A stretch of 16,723 bases of DNA, from the NCBI GenBank assembly GCA_050258375.1, contig JBLMYQ010000080.1, positions 1-16,723 on the forward strand. The letters run 5' to 3'. This DNA comes from JBLMYQ01 sp050258375. GTDB lineage: Bacteria > Bacillota > Clostridia > Acetivibrionales > UBA4821. The notes below the pieces were generated by a model. That model was not told where the DNA came from. It made no database searches and worked only from the letters and a program-made list of their open reading frames with translations. Positions 6,127 to 14,139 of this stretch are shown piece by piece; the first letter of the stretch is position 1; every line of letters starts with the position of its first letter. The translations under genes were made by a program, and so were the position numbers.

Positions 6127-7854
6127 TTACTGCTTGCATAGATATAATTCTTTTATTTTTGCATATAATGCCTTGTTATTTTTTATCCAAGTAGCATAGC
6201 TTTTTTCTTGTTGAAGATTTTTCTTGAGTACGCCCCATACCTCAGGTTTTGCATATGATTTTTCCCATATAGCAACACCCGCGAGATTATATTTTTGAAC
6301 CAAGGATGATTTAAGATTGATAGAATCTTCATTTTCCAGCCATATTTTATGAACGGCATTATCTTTATTATATTCGGCATATAATTGCCCGCTTTCGTCA
6401 TCCCACCGGACCTTTGCATTATTGGTCTTAACTTCATTTACAGCACCATTCATTGAAAATACTTTATACTGGGTAACTTTTATTGCACCGCTGCTATCTG
6501 CCTCTTCCCTCCATCCTCTTGCATAAAATGGAATACCTAATAAAAGCTTTGAAGAAGGAACCTCTTCCAATGCAGCTTGTAATTTATCCTCAACCCATGA
6601 ATATTGTGCAACAGAACCGCTATATGGACAGTTGCTCCAATGTTGATCATAGGTCATTAAAGCAACGTAATCTACAACCTGCGAAAGGGCTTTGGCATCA
6701 CAGCACCCCCAAATATTTGCATATCCGCTTGGTGCACCTACATCAACTGAAATAATCTTCCCTTTAGCTCTTAATATTGGTGCCAATTCCTTTACAAACT
6801 GGGTAAACATATCTTTATCTTTATTGTACATATTTTCAAAATCGATATTAATACCATCTAAAGCATATGTATTAGCATACGAAACAATCTGATTAATAAC
6901 TTTATCCTTCAGCGTTCCATCATTGAGTATACTTGAACTGATAACAGGACTAAAGCTGTTAGAAAACAAAGCCCACACCTTGTAACCTTCCTGATGCGCT
7001 TTTTTGACATAAGCTTTCATGCTCTCATCACTGGCTTTACTATTTACAGTACCATTTTCATCACTAACATAGAACCAAAATGGAGATATTATTTGCAGCC
7101 CATCAATTTTATTTACATTATTAACATTTAGCATTTGATCCCAAGCCAAACTTATTTTTGGGGTACGTATGTCTTTTAAAGCATAGGTTTTATTTTTGGG
7201 CTCTGAAGAAACAATGGTTATTAACTGGAGATTACTTTTTCCTATAAATCCAACTAAGCCTTCCTTTGTTCTTACTTTATACCAATCTTTATAAGCATCA
7301 AAAACCTCTAAAGTATCATTTAACTTTACCACTTTTATGATAGGGCTTGAGGCAAATTTATTTTTCCTTACAGGAGGTAATAATTGCATTACTCGCCCTT
7401 CTGTATGTATTTCTTGCTTGTAATCAATCGCTACAATATTGTAATTACTATTAACATTTATACTAATTCCATAAATGTTTTTCAGAAAGTTTATCGGCAA
7501 GTAAAGCTTACCCTTGACTACCGTAGGAGAAATAATGCTTTTAAAGGGTTTATTGTTTACATATATTATATTACTATCAGGCTTCATTTTTAATACATTA
7601 TCCTTGTTGGTTATTACAACTCTATCCATTTTATCGTCAAAAAACAAATTTGGATCAAAATACTTCTTCACAATGTCAATAGGAAGTAATACCTGATCTC
7701 CTTTAACAATTGGAGGGGTATTTTTGCAGTCAATTATATCTGCCTTAATAACTAAGGCAGTTGTATCATCCCTTGTATAGGAAATATCTATTTTGTCATA
7801 AGGAATAGTAAGAAATAATGATATTAGAATACTTACCAACACAAAAATCACCAC
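6127..7854 (-). CDS. Secreted GH18 glycoside hydrolase with copper-amine-oxidase-like and SH3b domains
   Basis: Residues 1-17 are a hydrophobic signal/anchor segment. Residues ~40-147 form a copper amine oxidase N-terminal-like wall domain, with two VLLP/LYLP-type half repeats. Residues ~153-211 form an SH3b domain ending in WYKVRTKEGLVGFI. Residues ~225-545 form a GH18 barrel. Its catalytic signature DGINIDFE places D333, D338 and the acid E340; the Asn at 336 is usual for the spore-cortex/YaaH-SleL branch. MTYDQHW and the late GVAIWEKSY strand support the fold. The likely substrate is an N-acetylglucosamine polymer, i.e. peptidoglycan (possibly spore cortex) or chitin. The first usable start is GTG at 7854, without a clear ribosome site. 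The frame is open upstream as far as a TAA at 7885-7887 and encodes a basic NNKRKNFK stretch there, which would complete a typical signal peptide. The true start is therefore uncertain. Confidence 0.88.
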   Translation of the reverse strand: MVIFVLVSILISLFLTIPYDKIDISYTRDDTTALVIKADIIDCKNTPPIVKGDQVLLPIDIVKKYFDPNLFFDDKMDRVVITNKDNVLKMKPDSNIIYVNNKPFKSIISPTVVKGKLYLPINFLKNIYGISINVNSNYNIVAIDYKQEIHTEGRVMQLLPPVRKNKFASSPIIKVVKLNDTLEVFDAYKDWYKVRTKEGLVGFIGKSNLQLITIVSSEPKNKTYALKDIRTPKISLAWDQMLNVNNVNKIDGLQIISPFWFYVSDENGTVNSKASDESMKAYVKKAHQEGYKVWALFSNSFSPVISSSILNDGTLKDKVINQIVSYANTYALDGINIDFENMYNKDKDMFTQFVKELAPILRAKGKIISVDVGAPSGYANIWGCCDAKALSQVVDYVALMTYDQHWSNCPYSGSVAQYSWVEDKLQAALEEVPSSKLLLGIPFYARGWREEADSSGAIKVTQYKVFSMNGAVNEVKTNNAKVRWDDESGQLYAEYNKDNAVHKIWLENEDSINLKSSLVQKYNLAGVAIWEKSYAKPEVWGVLKKNLQQEKSYATWIKNNKALYAKIKELYLCKQ

Positions 7855-7908
7855 TAATTTAAAATTTTTTCTTTTGTTATTTATTTAAAAATTTATCATT
7901 ATGTATAT

Positions 7909-7937
7909 ATAATACTCCAATATTCGATTAAAAACAA
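7909..7937 (-). promoter_or_regulatory. Possible promoter of the GH18 gene
   Basis: On the - strand, TTGTTT (7937-7932), a 17-nt spacer and TATTAT (7914-7909) would start transcription near 7902. The -35 box is weak and the -10 box good. A sporulation sigma factor cannot be excluded, but I see no clear match. Confidence 0.35.
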
Positions 7938-7960
7938 ACCCAAAAATGTCTGAAATGAAT

Positions 7961-7987
7961 AGATTTGAGGTGATTCACCTTAGATCT
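7961..7987. repeat. 27-bp palindrome between GH18 and flavin reductase genes
   Basis: The central AGGTGA-T-TCACCT (7968-7980) is perfect. The symmetry extends to 13 bases per arm, with two G-U-type positions. It lies eleven bases past the flavin reductase stop and upstream of the GH18 promoter candidate. No T tract follows on either strand, so a regulatory site or a weak terminator are both possible. Confidence 0.4.
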
Positions 7988-7998
7988 ATAAAAAAATA

Positions 7999-8577
7999 TC
8001 ATCTTTTTACATTCTTTTTCTTTGTAACAGAATAACCAAAATAACCTAGCGGCTTATCCAATCCCCAATATTCGCCATGCGAATAGCATACCAGGTCTGC
8101 ATTTTTCATCCACAGCTTACCCTTCTCATCTATCAGATTCTCCTTGACATTTACCGCCACAATCTCTGCAATAAACATATCATGCGAGCCTAATTCCAGA
8201 ATACTTTTAACAATACATTCTATATTTATTGGACTTTCTTTTATCAAGGGCACATTAATCTTTGAAGCTTTTTCAGGGGTCAGATTAGTTTGTTTAAATT
8301 TATCTATATCTCTTCCTGATTTCACACCGCAATAATCTGCAGCCTTAACAATTTTCTTTGTCACAAGATTAACAGCAAACTCACCCCTTTCTTTTATTAA
8401 ATTATAAGAATAGCGTTCTTTTCGTACAGAAATTGATAACATTGGTGGTTCAGAATTTATTGTTCCAGCCCATGCAAGAGTTATAATGTTAGGATTATTA
8501 TTTTTATCAGAGCAGCTAACCATTACTAATGGAACTGGATTTAGTATAGTCGCAGGCTTCCATAATTGTTTAGACAT
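7999..8577 (-). CDS. Flavin reductase-like FMN-binding protein
   Basis: The 192-residue protein has the length and pattern of the flavin reductase family (FMN-binding split barrel). N-terminal PVPLVMVSCSD is followed by NIITLAWAGTINSEPPMLSISV, the segment that packs on FMN in this family. The EFAVNLV strand and the GSHDMFIAEIVAV strand follow. Such proteins bind FMN and reduce it, or pass electrons, using NAD(P)H; the physiological acceptor here is unknown. The ATG at 8577 is chosen because GGAGG lies eight bases upstream; an in-frame GTG at 8592 precedes that site. It is monocistronic and divergent from the acyltransferase gene, with a 143-base spacer that must hold both promoters. Confidence 0.88.
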   Translation of the reverse strand: MSKQLWKPATILNPVPLVMVSCSDKNNNPNIITLAWAGTINSEPPMLSISVRKERYSYNLIKERGEFAVNLVTKKIVKAADYCGVKSGRDIDKFKQTNLTPEKASKINVPLIKESPINIECIVKSILELGSHDMFIAEIVAVNVKENLIDEKGKLWMKNADLVCYSHGEYWGLDKPLGYFGYSVTKKKNVKR

Positions 8578-8633
8578 TAAATTAACCTCCACAGCTTTAT
8601 ATTTCTTAAATATTATATCAATCTTTTTAGTAT

Positions 8634-8662
8634 TTGTTTCTAAAAATTCATTATGTTAGAAT
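8634..8662 (+). promoter_or_regulatory. Possible promoter of the acyltransferase operon
   Basis: TTGTTT (8634-8639), a 17-nt spacer and TAGAAT (8657-8662) lie about 60 bases before the plsC-like start. The spacing is ideal and the -10 matches five of six, but the -35 is weak. The region is so AT-rich that chance matches are likely. Confidence 0.35.
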
Positions 8663-8720
8663 ATAATTATTAAAATTAATATGTACAATTTATTTTAGAT
8701 TAAGGAAAGGTAGAATATTC

Positions 8721-9380
8721 TTGCATTGGTTTAAGAAATCTATATATAATTTGGTTAAAAACTCGGTAAAAATATATCTTAAGACTTTTCTTGAATTTAG
8801 GGTTTGGGGTAAGGAAAATATTCCTGCAGGTCCAAAGATTTTTTGTTCGAATCATTTTTCCTCATCCGACCTTCTTTTTGTTATAACTCTTATAGATGAG
8901 CCTGTTCATATGGTTATAGGCCCCGGCTTTAAGCTGCCTGTAATTCGTTGGTTTCTAAAAGCCGGAGAACAGATCAATGCTCTTTATGAAAACAGGAAAG
9001 ATGTTGTAAATAATGCAGTCGAGTACCTTTCCAAAGGTGAATCGATATACATTTTCCCAGAGGGTGATTTGAATAATCAAAATGAACTGCTCGAATTTTA
9101 TCATGGTGTTTCGAAGATTCAGTTAGCATCAAAATGCCCTGTTGTACCTATTGGAATTATTGCACCAAAAAGATATGTCAAAGAGAGAAAAGCAAATATA
9201 AAAATTGAAGAAACTGTTTATAAGACGCTTGTAGTAATGACAGGTAAATACTATGCGAACATAGGCACTCCTTTATATTTCGATGATAAGGATTACTCAT
9301 TTGAGAAAATCACATCTTTAATAAAGGAAAAAATAATATTTTTAATTAACGATATTAAAACTAATAAGTTCTGGAGCTAA
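8721..9380 (+). CDS. 1-acyl-sn-glycerol-3-phosphate acyltransferase (PlsC-like)
   Basis: This 219-residue protein has the two defining motifs of the LPLAT/PlsC family: NHFSSSD with the catalytic H45-x4-D50, and FPEGD at 112-116 for the glycerol-phosphate substrate. Family members transfer an acyl chain to lysophosphatidate to give phosphatidate at the inner membrane face. Motif III-like PVVPIGI (140-146) is also present. The start is TTG at 8721, with GGAAAGG ending ten bases upstream; no ATG precedes the catalytic histidine, so the TTG is well supported. The N-terminal ~25 residues are amphipathic and basic rather than a clear membrane helix. A small basic protein gene follows after 30 bases in the same unit. 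The exact acceptor is not proven, so I give no plsC symbol. Confidence 0.9.
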   Translation: MHWFKKSIYNLVKNSVKIYLKTFLEFRVWGKENIPAGPKIFCSNHFSSSDLLFVITLIDEPVHMVIGPGFKLPVIRWFLKAGEQINALYENRKDVVNNAVEYLSKGESIYIFPEGDLNNQNELLEFYHGVSKIQLASKCPVVPIGIIAPKRYVKERKANIKIEETVYKTLVVMTGKYYANIGTPLYFDDKDYSFEKITSLIKEKIIFLINDIKTNKFWS

Positions 9381-9410
9381 TAGATATAAATTTGATATGG
9401 AGGTTTTATT

Positions 9411-9620
9411 ATGGGAGTTCAGGAAGAATTAAAACAATTTATGGATCTGATTATTGAACATTCAGAAGAAATCAATAAGCTTAATCTCTTTATAAAAATG
9501 CAGAATGGAAACAAGATAAAGTATACCATTAATCGTAAAAGAGAAATGAAGCTTGCAAAGAAAGAACAAAAACGTCAACAAAAGCTTGAAAAAAATGAGC
9601 AAAAAAAAGGTGAAAAATAA
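9411..9620 (+). CDS. Small lysine-rich protein downstream of the acyltransferase
   Basis: This 69-residue protein has no family I recognise. The N-terminal ~28 residues are an acidic amphipathic helix, the middle is short and polar (QNGNKIKYTINRK), and the last ~25 residues are a highly charged Lys/Glu/Gln helix. It has no signal peptide or cysteine. GGAGG lies ten bases before the ATG. The 30-bp gap to the acyltransferase and the shared terminator mark it as the second gene of that operon. A peripheral membrane or nucleic-acid contact is possible from its charge, but this is inference. Confidence 0.75.
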   Translation: MGVQEELKQFMDLIIEHSEEINKLNLFIKMQNGNKIKYTINRKREMKLAKKEQKRQQKLEKNEQKKGEK

Positions 9621-9650
9621 ACAAGATACTTGCAGCTTCTTGTTTATAGT

Positions 9651-9705
9651 GTGTAAAACAATTAATTTTATTTTTTGAATTAATTGTTTTACACTTTTGT
9701 TTTTT
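9651..9705 (+). terminator. Intrinsic terminator of the acyltransferase operon, 17-bp perfect stem
   Basis: Bases 9651-9667 and 9678-9694 are perfect inverted repeats of 17 bases with a 10-nt loop. TTTTGTTTTTT follows. On the - strand no T tract follows the hairpin, so it is a proper terminator only for the + strand operon, though the convergent membrane protein gene ends only 18 bases away. A smaller 7-bp hairpin (9620-9626/9638-9644) precedes it. Confidence 0.9.
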
Positions 9706-9722
9706 GGCTTTTAAATTTATAA

Positions 9723-10937
9723 TTATTTTTCCGGTGGAAATACTCTTCTTATATCTATCATTTCTTCCTTAACAGGAATATTATTTTTCTCCAATGCATT
9801 GATTAAGACATCAAAGTTTTTCAGCATTACATTTCCAAATGAATCACTGTACCAAATATAGGCTGAACGATTATCCTTAGTTTTTATATACAATCCTCCG
9901 TTACTATTAACCGCAGTTAATAGACCTACGCCTGATAATCCACCAGGTGAAGCAACATCAGAGATGATAGTTGCTGCTGTTAATTTTTTTGGAGCACTAA
10001 TAACTGCTCGTTGAATATAATCAATATCTGAAAATTTAAATTCTTCTTTTGTACCAAGCCCAAATTTCCAAAACCCTTCTTCTGTCACCTTTATTTCTAA
10101 CTTTGCATACTTAATTGACCAGTAAATCAGTATTAATCCTAATATTGATACAGCCCAAAATACTGATGTGAATATAATATATTCTCCAAGAGCAGCTTTT
10201 ACTCCTCCGATTATGAAGAAGGGCAGCGCAAAAAATGGGAGAAACAGCAAATACGAAGCAAAGTCTGCAAGAACTATCCTCCCTCTCTTCATTCTTATAG
10301 TATTAGTATCTTTTTTAGGTCCGGGAATGATTAAATAAAGAACAAACGCCAACACTATCAAGGCTAGAGCATATTTTCTATATGGATAGGCAAAATCCGA
10401 TGGCACATCGTTTATCAAGCCATTCAACCCATGTATTTCAGTATTTTTTGTCATTATTTCAAGATACTTGGGTTCTTTTACTGCTAATTTAAGTAAATGG
10501 CTTTTTCCGTCATTTAGCTTATCATAAATAGAAGCAATCGGTTTTTCATCAGGTTTGAAAAATATATAATAAATATTATTAAACTTTAAATCTGAAGATG
10601 TAATTTTGTTTTCCCAACCTTTTGCCGGGCGGTCATAATTATAAGTCTCTTCAGCTTTGCTGAAAATTTCTTCCCACTCTGTTCCTTTAACTTTTATCTG
10701 CCCTTTCTTTTCTTCTATTTTTTCTTTTGCTTTATTCTTAATTCTGGAGACTTTATCAATAAGTGAATTACCATAATCTGTTGAATCAGGTACGACCTCT
10801 TCTTTTTCAACCTGACTGATTACAACTGATTGTGAAAGCTCTGCGTATGTAAAAGCAAATACAGATAAGATTATCAATAAGAAAAAAAGCAATCTTCTTA
10901 TAACTTCAAATGGTGTTCCGGCTGTTGATTTATTCAT
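9723..10937 (-). CDS. Multi-pass membrane protein with C-terminal PH-like region, unknown function
   Basis: This 404-residue protein has an N-terminal hydrophobic segment (13-31) that is either an uncleaved anchor or a signal peptide. A charged extracytoplasmic region (~35-180) follows, with a Lys/Glu coil at 62-85. There are three further membrane segments (~188-205, 223-245, 252-276). The final ~115 residues (279-390) read like a bacterial PH-type domain: EIKVTEEGFWKFG, then a KFSDIDYIQR strand, GGLYIKTKD and a closing helix at 366-383. Such domains often follow membrane hairpins, but I cannot name the family. The ATG has GGGGAGG seven bases upstream. It is monocistronic with its own promoter and is divergent from the lipoprotein gene. 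Confidence 0.8.
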   Translation of the reverse strand: MNKSTAGTPFEVIRRLLFFLLIILSVFAFTYAELSQSVVISQVEKEEVVPDSTDYGNSLIDKVSRIKNKAKEKIEEKKGQIKVKGTEWEEIFSKAEETYNYDRPAKGWENKITSSDLKFNNIYYIFFKPDEKPIASIYDKLNDGKSHLLKLAVKEPKYLEIMTKNTEIHGLNGLINDVPSDFAYPYRKYALALIVLAFVLYLIIPGPKKDTNTIRMKRGRIVLADFASYLLFLPFFALPFFIIGGVKAALGEYIIFTSVFWAVSILGLILIYWSIKYAKLEIKVTEEGFWKFGLGTKEEFKFSDIDYIQRAVISAPKKLTAATIISDVASPGGLSGVGLLTAVNSNGGLYIKTKDNRSAYIWYSDSFGNVMLKNFDVLINALEKNNIPVKEEMIDIRRVFPPEK

Positions 10938-10966
10938 TATATATCCTCCCCTACATTATTAATATA

Positions 10967-10995
10967 ATTTTACAATTATAAGTGTTGGCTTTCAA
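10967..10995 (-). promoter_or_regulatory. Predicted sigma-A promoter of the membrane protein gene
   Basis: On the - strand, TTGAAA (10995-10990), a 17-nt spacer and TAAAAT (10972-10967) each match the consensus at five of six positions. They lie 30 bases upstream of the start codon, in the divergent spacer shared with the lipoprotein gene. No comparable + strand promoter is evident. Confidence 0.6.
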
Positions 10996-11089
10996 TATAA
11001 TATCATAAATTTTAGAGTATTTAGACGAATTATAAGAGAATAAAAGGTTTATAATATTATTATCTAAATATATAAAGGAGCTGGCTTTT

Positions 11090-12454
11090 ATGAAATGTCT
11101 TTTAAAGCACTCAAGCTTTGCAATAATTTTTTTAACTATTGTATTTTTATCCGCCTGCAGCATAAACAAAGCAAATAATGTTGGATTACAGCCAAAGTTA
11201 AATAAGCAGCAAATTAGTTATACAGCACTCAATACCAACATTCAGACCCTTTCCAAGCTTCTCCCCTATCGCGAAAACTTTCAATGGAAGTATAATGGTT
11301 TTGCTGAATATGGACATTTTATGAAATTACAGTATATTGAAAAAACGGGGACTGAAACAAGGTATAACATCTCAGGAACTGTTGATGATATGTCTGGCGG
11401 TGAAAGCAAAATAGATAATAATCTAAAACTAACTTATATTATTTCTAATAATACTTTAATGCAGAAAAAAACAGAACAGAGAATGCTGGATTCTAAATTT
11501 AATAGTATTGAGTTAGTCAGATTACCTCTTTCCAAGACAGCTAAATGGACACAATATGTTTTAGATAAAAGTGGCAAAACTATAATTTTAGATTGTGTTA
11601 TAACAGATATTTCTGTTGATAATGGTCAGAATATTTATTCTATTTACTATAAGGATAGGAACAGTAAATACTATGAAAAGAGAAAAATAAAGCAAGGCGT
11701 AGGTGTAATTTGGTTTGAGAAGCTTTTTGAAAGTAAAGATGGTGATTTCCCGGTTACTTACTCTTTGTATGTTCCTTTAACAGGATATTCTGACAAGCTT
11801 GTGCTTAATTCTTATCTGCCACCCTTAAACAAAACCCTAAGATTTTTTGGACTTGCCGAATATGCTCATAAAGGAATCTTAAAGCAAATTTCTACAAGCT
11901 CAGAAAGCTCGGTTTATCAATTTAATGGTGAATATACTGATGGCTCTGGAATTCCCGGAACCTTTAAAGTGCAGTATATTTTTGATTATTTAAAAGGAAC
12001 CATATTAGAAAAGGTGATTGAAAATACCAGAAAGAAAACAAAATCAGTTAATTCTATTTTAAATAATTTTGTTATTTTAAAGCTTCCTATACAGGTTGGC
12101 AGCACCTGGTTTTCCAATATTACTATTAACGGAAATAAAAACGAAGTCCAAGCCAAGATAATTGATATTTCGTACAGAGCTAAAACTATATATTCTCCGT
12201 ATGTTTCTGATTATGACAGGAACAATCCGATAATAACAGTAAGATATATTGTAAACAATGTACCTGGTTATTATAAAAACACATATATTGAGGAACGGAA
12301 GTTTCAGATTGGAAGAGGTATGATTGGCTTTAGCAATCTTATGCCAGGCAGCTTGCCTATTTCGCCTAAAGACTTGCAGAATCCATTAAAAGTCGAAGAA
12401 GCAGTTATCAATCATATGTTTGGCTATTCACTGGCAGTTAACGAAATTAAATAA
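11090..12454 (+). CDS. Lipoprotein with two homologous halves, unknown function
   Basis: The 454-residue precursor has a basic N-terminus, a hydrophobic stretch and the lipobox LSAC, giving a lipidated Cys23 and anchoring to the outer face of the membrane. The mature part consists of two related halves, ~56-227 and ~244-420. Paired landmarks are NGFAEYGH / FGLAEYAH, a strand ending VDDMSGG / YTDGSGI, VRLPLSKTAKW / LKLPIQVGSTW, and EKRKIKQGVGVIWF / EERKFQIGRGMIGF. The order is kept and spacing roughly so, which indicates an old internal duplication. Both halves are mainly beta. I recognise no named family. The ATG has AAGGAG nine bases upstream. It is a single-gene unit ended by the hairpin near 12470. 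Confidence 0.85.
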   Translation: MKCLLKHSSFAIIFLTIVFLSACSINKANNVGLQPKLNKQQISYTALNTNIQTLSKLLPYRENFQWKYNGFAEYGHFMKLQYIEKTGTETRYNISGTVDDMSGGESKIDNNLKLTYIISNNTLMQKKTEQRMLDSKFNSIELVRLPLSKTAKWTQYVLDKSGKTIILDCVITDISVDNGQNIYSIYYKDRNSKYYEKRKIKQGVGVIWFEKLFESKDGDFPVTYSLYVPLTGYSDKLVLNSYLPPLNKTLRFFGLAEYAHKGILKQISTSSESSVYQFNGEYTDGSGIPGTFKVQYIFDYLKGTILEKVIENTRKKTKSVNSILNNFVILKLPIQVGSTWFSNITINGNKNEVQAKIIDISYRAKTIYSPYVSDYDRNNPIITVRYIVNNVPGYYKNTYIEERKFQIGRGMIGFSNLMPGSLPISPKDLQNPLKVEEAVINHMFGYSLAVNEIK

Positions 12455-12469
12455 TTGAATCAAACGAGA

Positions 12470-12502
12470 AGAGGTAGCATTGGATAACGCTGCCTCTCTT
12501 TG
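12470..12502. terminator. Probable terminator between convergent lipoprotein and decarboxylase genes
   Basis: AGAGGTAGC (12470-12478) pairs with GCTGCCTCT (12489-12497), nine pairs including one G-U, with a 10-nt loop. The + strand T tract (CTTTGTTCT) is interrupted and the - strand one is poor. Its place midway between two convergent stop codons (12454 and 12505) supports a shared terminator. Confidence 0.55.
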
Positions 12503-12504
12503 TT

Positions 12505-14007
12505 CTAATCCGAATATTCTGCATATTCTCCAAATTGGAAATTATTTTTAAGTAAATATGTCGGTTTTGCTATGACTCTTATATTATTGACATATGGGTC
12601 AGATGTACCCTGAAGCTGACACTTCTCTTTTTTAAGGATTTTAACATAATCAATTACATCCTTGGATATCCTTTCTCCCATGCTTATTACAGGAATTCCA
12701 GGAGGATAAGCCATTATCATTTCGCCACAAATTTCTCCTTCAGAGTCCTCTAATGCCACAGTCTTCTTTTGCGAATAAAACGCTTCTCTTGGAGAGATTA
12801 TCATCTCTGGATTAAATGGAATCTTTGCGGCTTTATTTACAGCCTTTTTATCTCTTTTTTGAGCAATTTCCTTTAAAGCCTTAACAAGCGCATCAATATA
12901 TTCTTCTTTATCGCCCAAAGTAATTATTAGGAATATATTAAATAAATCTGCAAATTCAATCTGAATATTGTAGTCATTTACCAGAATATTTTCCATTTCA
13001 TAACCGGTTAAGCCTAAATTCTTTATATTTACAGTCAACTTTGTCTCATCAAAATCATAGCAGCCTGTTGTTCCAATAAGCTCTTTTCCGGGGGAATACA
13101 ATCCTTCTATCTTGTTTATATCTTCTCTTGCTTTTCTTGCAAGCTTCAATACATTATCCAACATCTCAAAGCCCTTTGTTGCAAGCTGCTTTCTCGCAAC
13201 ATCTATTGAACTCATCAATAAGTAGGAGGCACTGGTAGTATAAGTTAAATTCAAAATTTGGCGCACTTTTTCCGGTTTTATTATATTGCTGCGTAAAAGC
13301 AATGCTGCAGATTGAGTCAAAGAGCCTCCTGTTTTGTGAGTACTGACAGTACTCATATCCGCCCCTACTTCCATAGCTGTTAATGGAAAATCCTTATGAA
13401 AAGGCATATGTGCTCCATGAGCTTCATCTATAAGCACAGCCATATTATTTTTTCTTGCTATTTTTACAATTGACTTAATATCTGACGAAACACCATAGTA
13501 TGTTGGGTTTACAACAAAAACAGCTTTTGCATGTGGATGCTTTTTAATGGCATTCTTTAATGCAACTTCTGTAATACCCATTGCAATACCCAATTCTTCA
13601 TTTATTTCAGGCTGGACATATACAGGAACTGCCCCGCTTAATATTATCCCACTCAAAGCAGATTTGTGTGCATTTCGCGGCAATATTATCTGGTCGCCCG
13701 GTTTACAAGCACTCATAATCATTGTTTGAATACCTGATGAAGAACCATTTACAAGGAAATATGCATGCTCTGCACCATAGGCCTCAGCAAAAAGCTTTTG
13801 AGATTCTGCAATAACCCCTATTGGATTGCAAGCATCATCAATATCGCTCATAGAATTAAGGTCCATTTTTAGTACATTGTCACCTACAAATTCTCTGAAC
13901 TCACTTATTCCGTTACCATGTTTATGTCCTGGAACGTGAAAAGGTATAACTTCTCTCTCAATATGTTTCTTAACCGCATCAAATAGCGGAGTTTGATTCT
14001 GATTCAT
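12505..14007 (-). CDS. Orn/Lys/Arg decarboxylase family PLP-dependent enzyme
   Basis: The 500-residue protein belongs to the Orn/Lys/Arg decarboxylase group with the fold-type I PLP domain (SpeA/YaaO-like, family length ~480-500). Evidence is FHVPGHKHG near the N-terminus (23-31), VNGSSSGIQ for the phosphate site (87-94), LIDEAHGAH with Asp194 for the PLP ring nitrogen, and STHKTGG with the Schiff-base Lys225. The C-terminal domain carries AYPPGIPV (433-440). It would decarboxylate a basic amino acid, probably arginine or lysine, towards polyamines; the sequence alone does not settle which. The ATG at 14007 is chosen because GGAGGG lies just upstream; an upstream in-frame ATG adds 16 residues lying before that ribosome site. 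It is monocistronic here, not next to tmk or holB as in some Firmicutes. Confidence 0.92.
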   Translation of the reverse strand: MNQNQTPLFDAVKKHIEREVIPFHVPGHKHGNGISEFREFVGDNVLKMDLNSMSDIDDACNPIGVIAESQKLFAEAYGAEHAYFLVNGSSSGIQTMIMSACKPGDQIILPRNAHKSALSGIILSGAVPVYVQPEINEELGIAMGITEVALKNAIKKHPHAKAVFVVNPTYYGVSSDIKSIVKIARKNNMAVLIDEAHGAHMPFHKDFPLTAMEVGADMSTVSTHKTGGSLTQSAALLLRSNIIKPEKVRQILNLTYTTSASYLLMSSIDVARKQLATKGFEMLDNVLKLARKAREDINKIEGLYSPGKELIGTTGCYDFDETKLTVNIKNLGLTGYEMENILVNDYNIQIEFADLFNIFLIITLGDKEEYIDALVKALKEIAQKRDKKAVNKAAKIPFNPEMIISPREAFYSQKKTVALEDSEGEICGEMIMAYPPGIPVISMGERISKDVIDYVKILKKEKCQLQGTSDPYVNNIRVIAKPTYLLKNNFQFGEYAEYSD

Positions 14008-14038
14008 TTTTCCCTCCAGAAGCAAAATATACTTATAT

Positions 14039-14066
14039 ATTTTAACACAAAGCACAGAATATTCAA
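14039..14066 (-). promoter_or_regulatory. Predicted promoter of the decarboxylase gene
   Basis: On the - strand, TTGAAT (14066-14061), a 16-nt spacer and TAAAAT (14044-14039) lie about 32 bases before the start codon. Four and five of six positions match. Confidence 0.45.
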
Positions 14067-14078
14067 TAAAAAAGTATT

Positions 14079-14109
14079 AAAAAACAGATATAATAAAATA
14101 ATATCTGTT
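14079..14109 (-). terminator. Intrinsic terminator after the J-domain-like gene
   Basis: AACAGATAT (14083-14091) and ATATCTGTT (14101-14109) are perfect 9-base arms with a 9-nt A/T loop. On the - strand TTTTTT follows (14084-14079). It separates the J-domain-like gene from the decarboxylase promoter. Confidence 0.8.
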
Positions 14110-14139
14110 CCTAAGTATTACTATAATATGAAACTTAAA

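Noticed and set aside
9620..9644. 7-bp hairpin directly after the small basic protein gene as a separate regulatory RNA
   Set aside because: It lies just before a strong terminator, has a large loop and no distinctive conserved features; probably incidental.
11020..11060. + strand promoter for the lipoprotein gene with TATAAT near 11051
   Set aside because: No acceptable -35 box is found at 16-18 bases; the motif is expected often in such AT-rich DNA.
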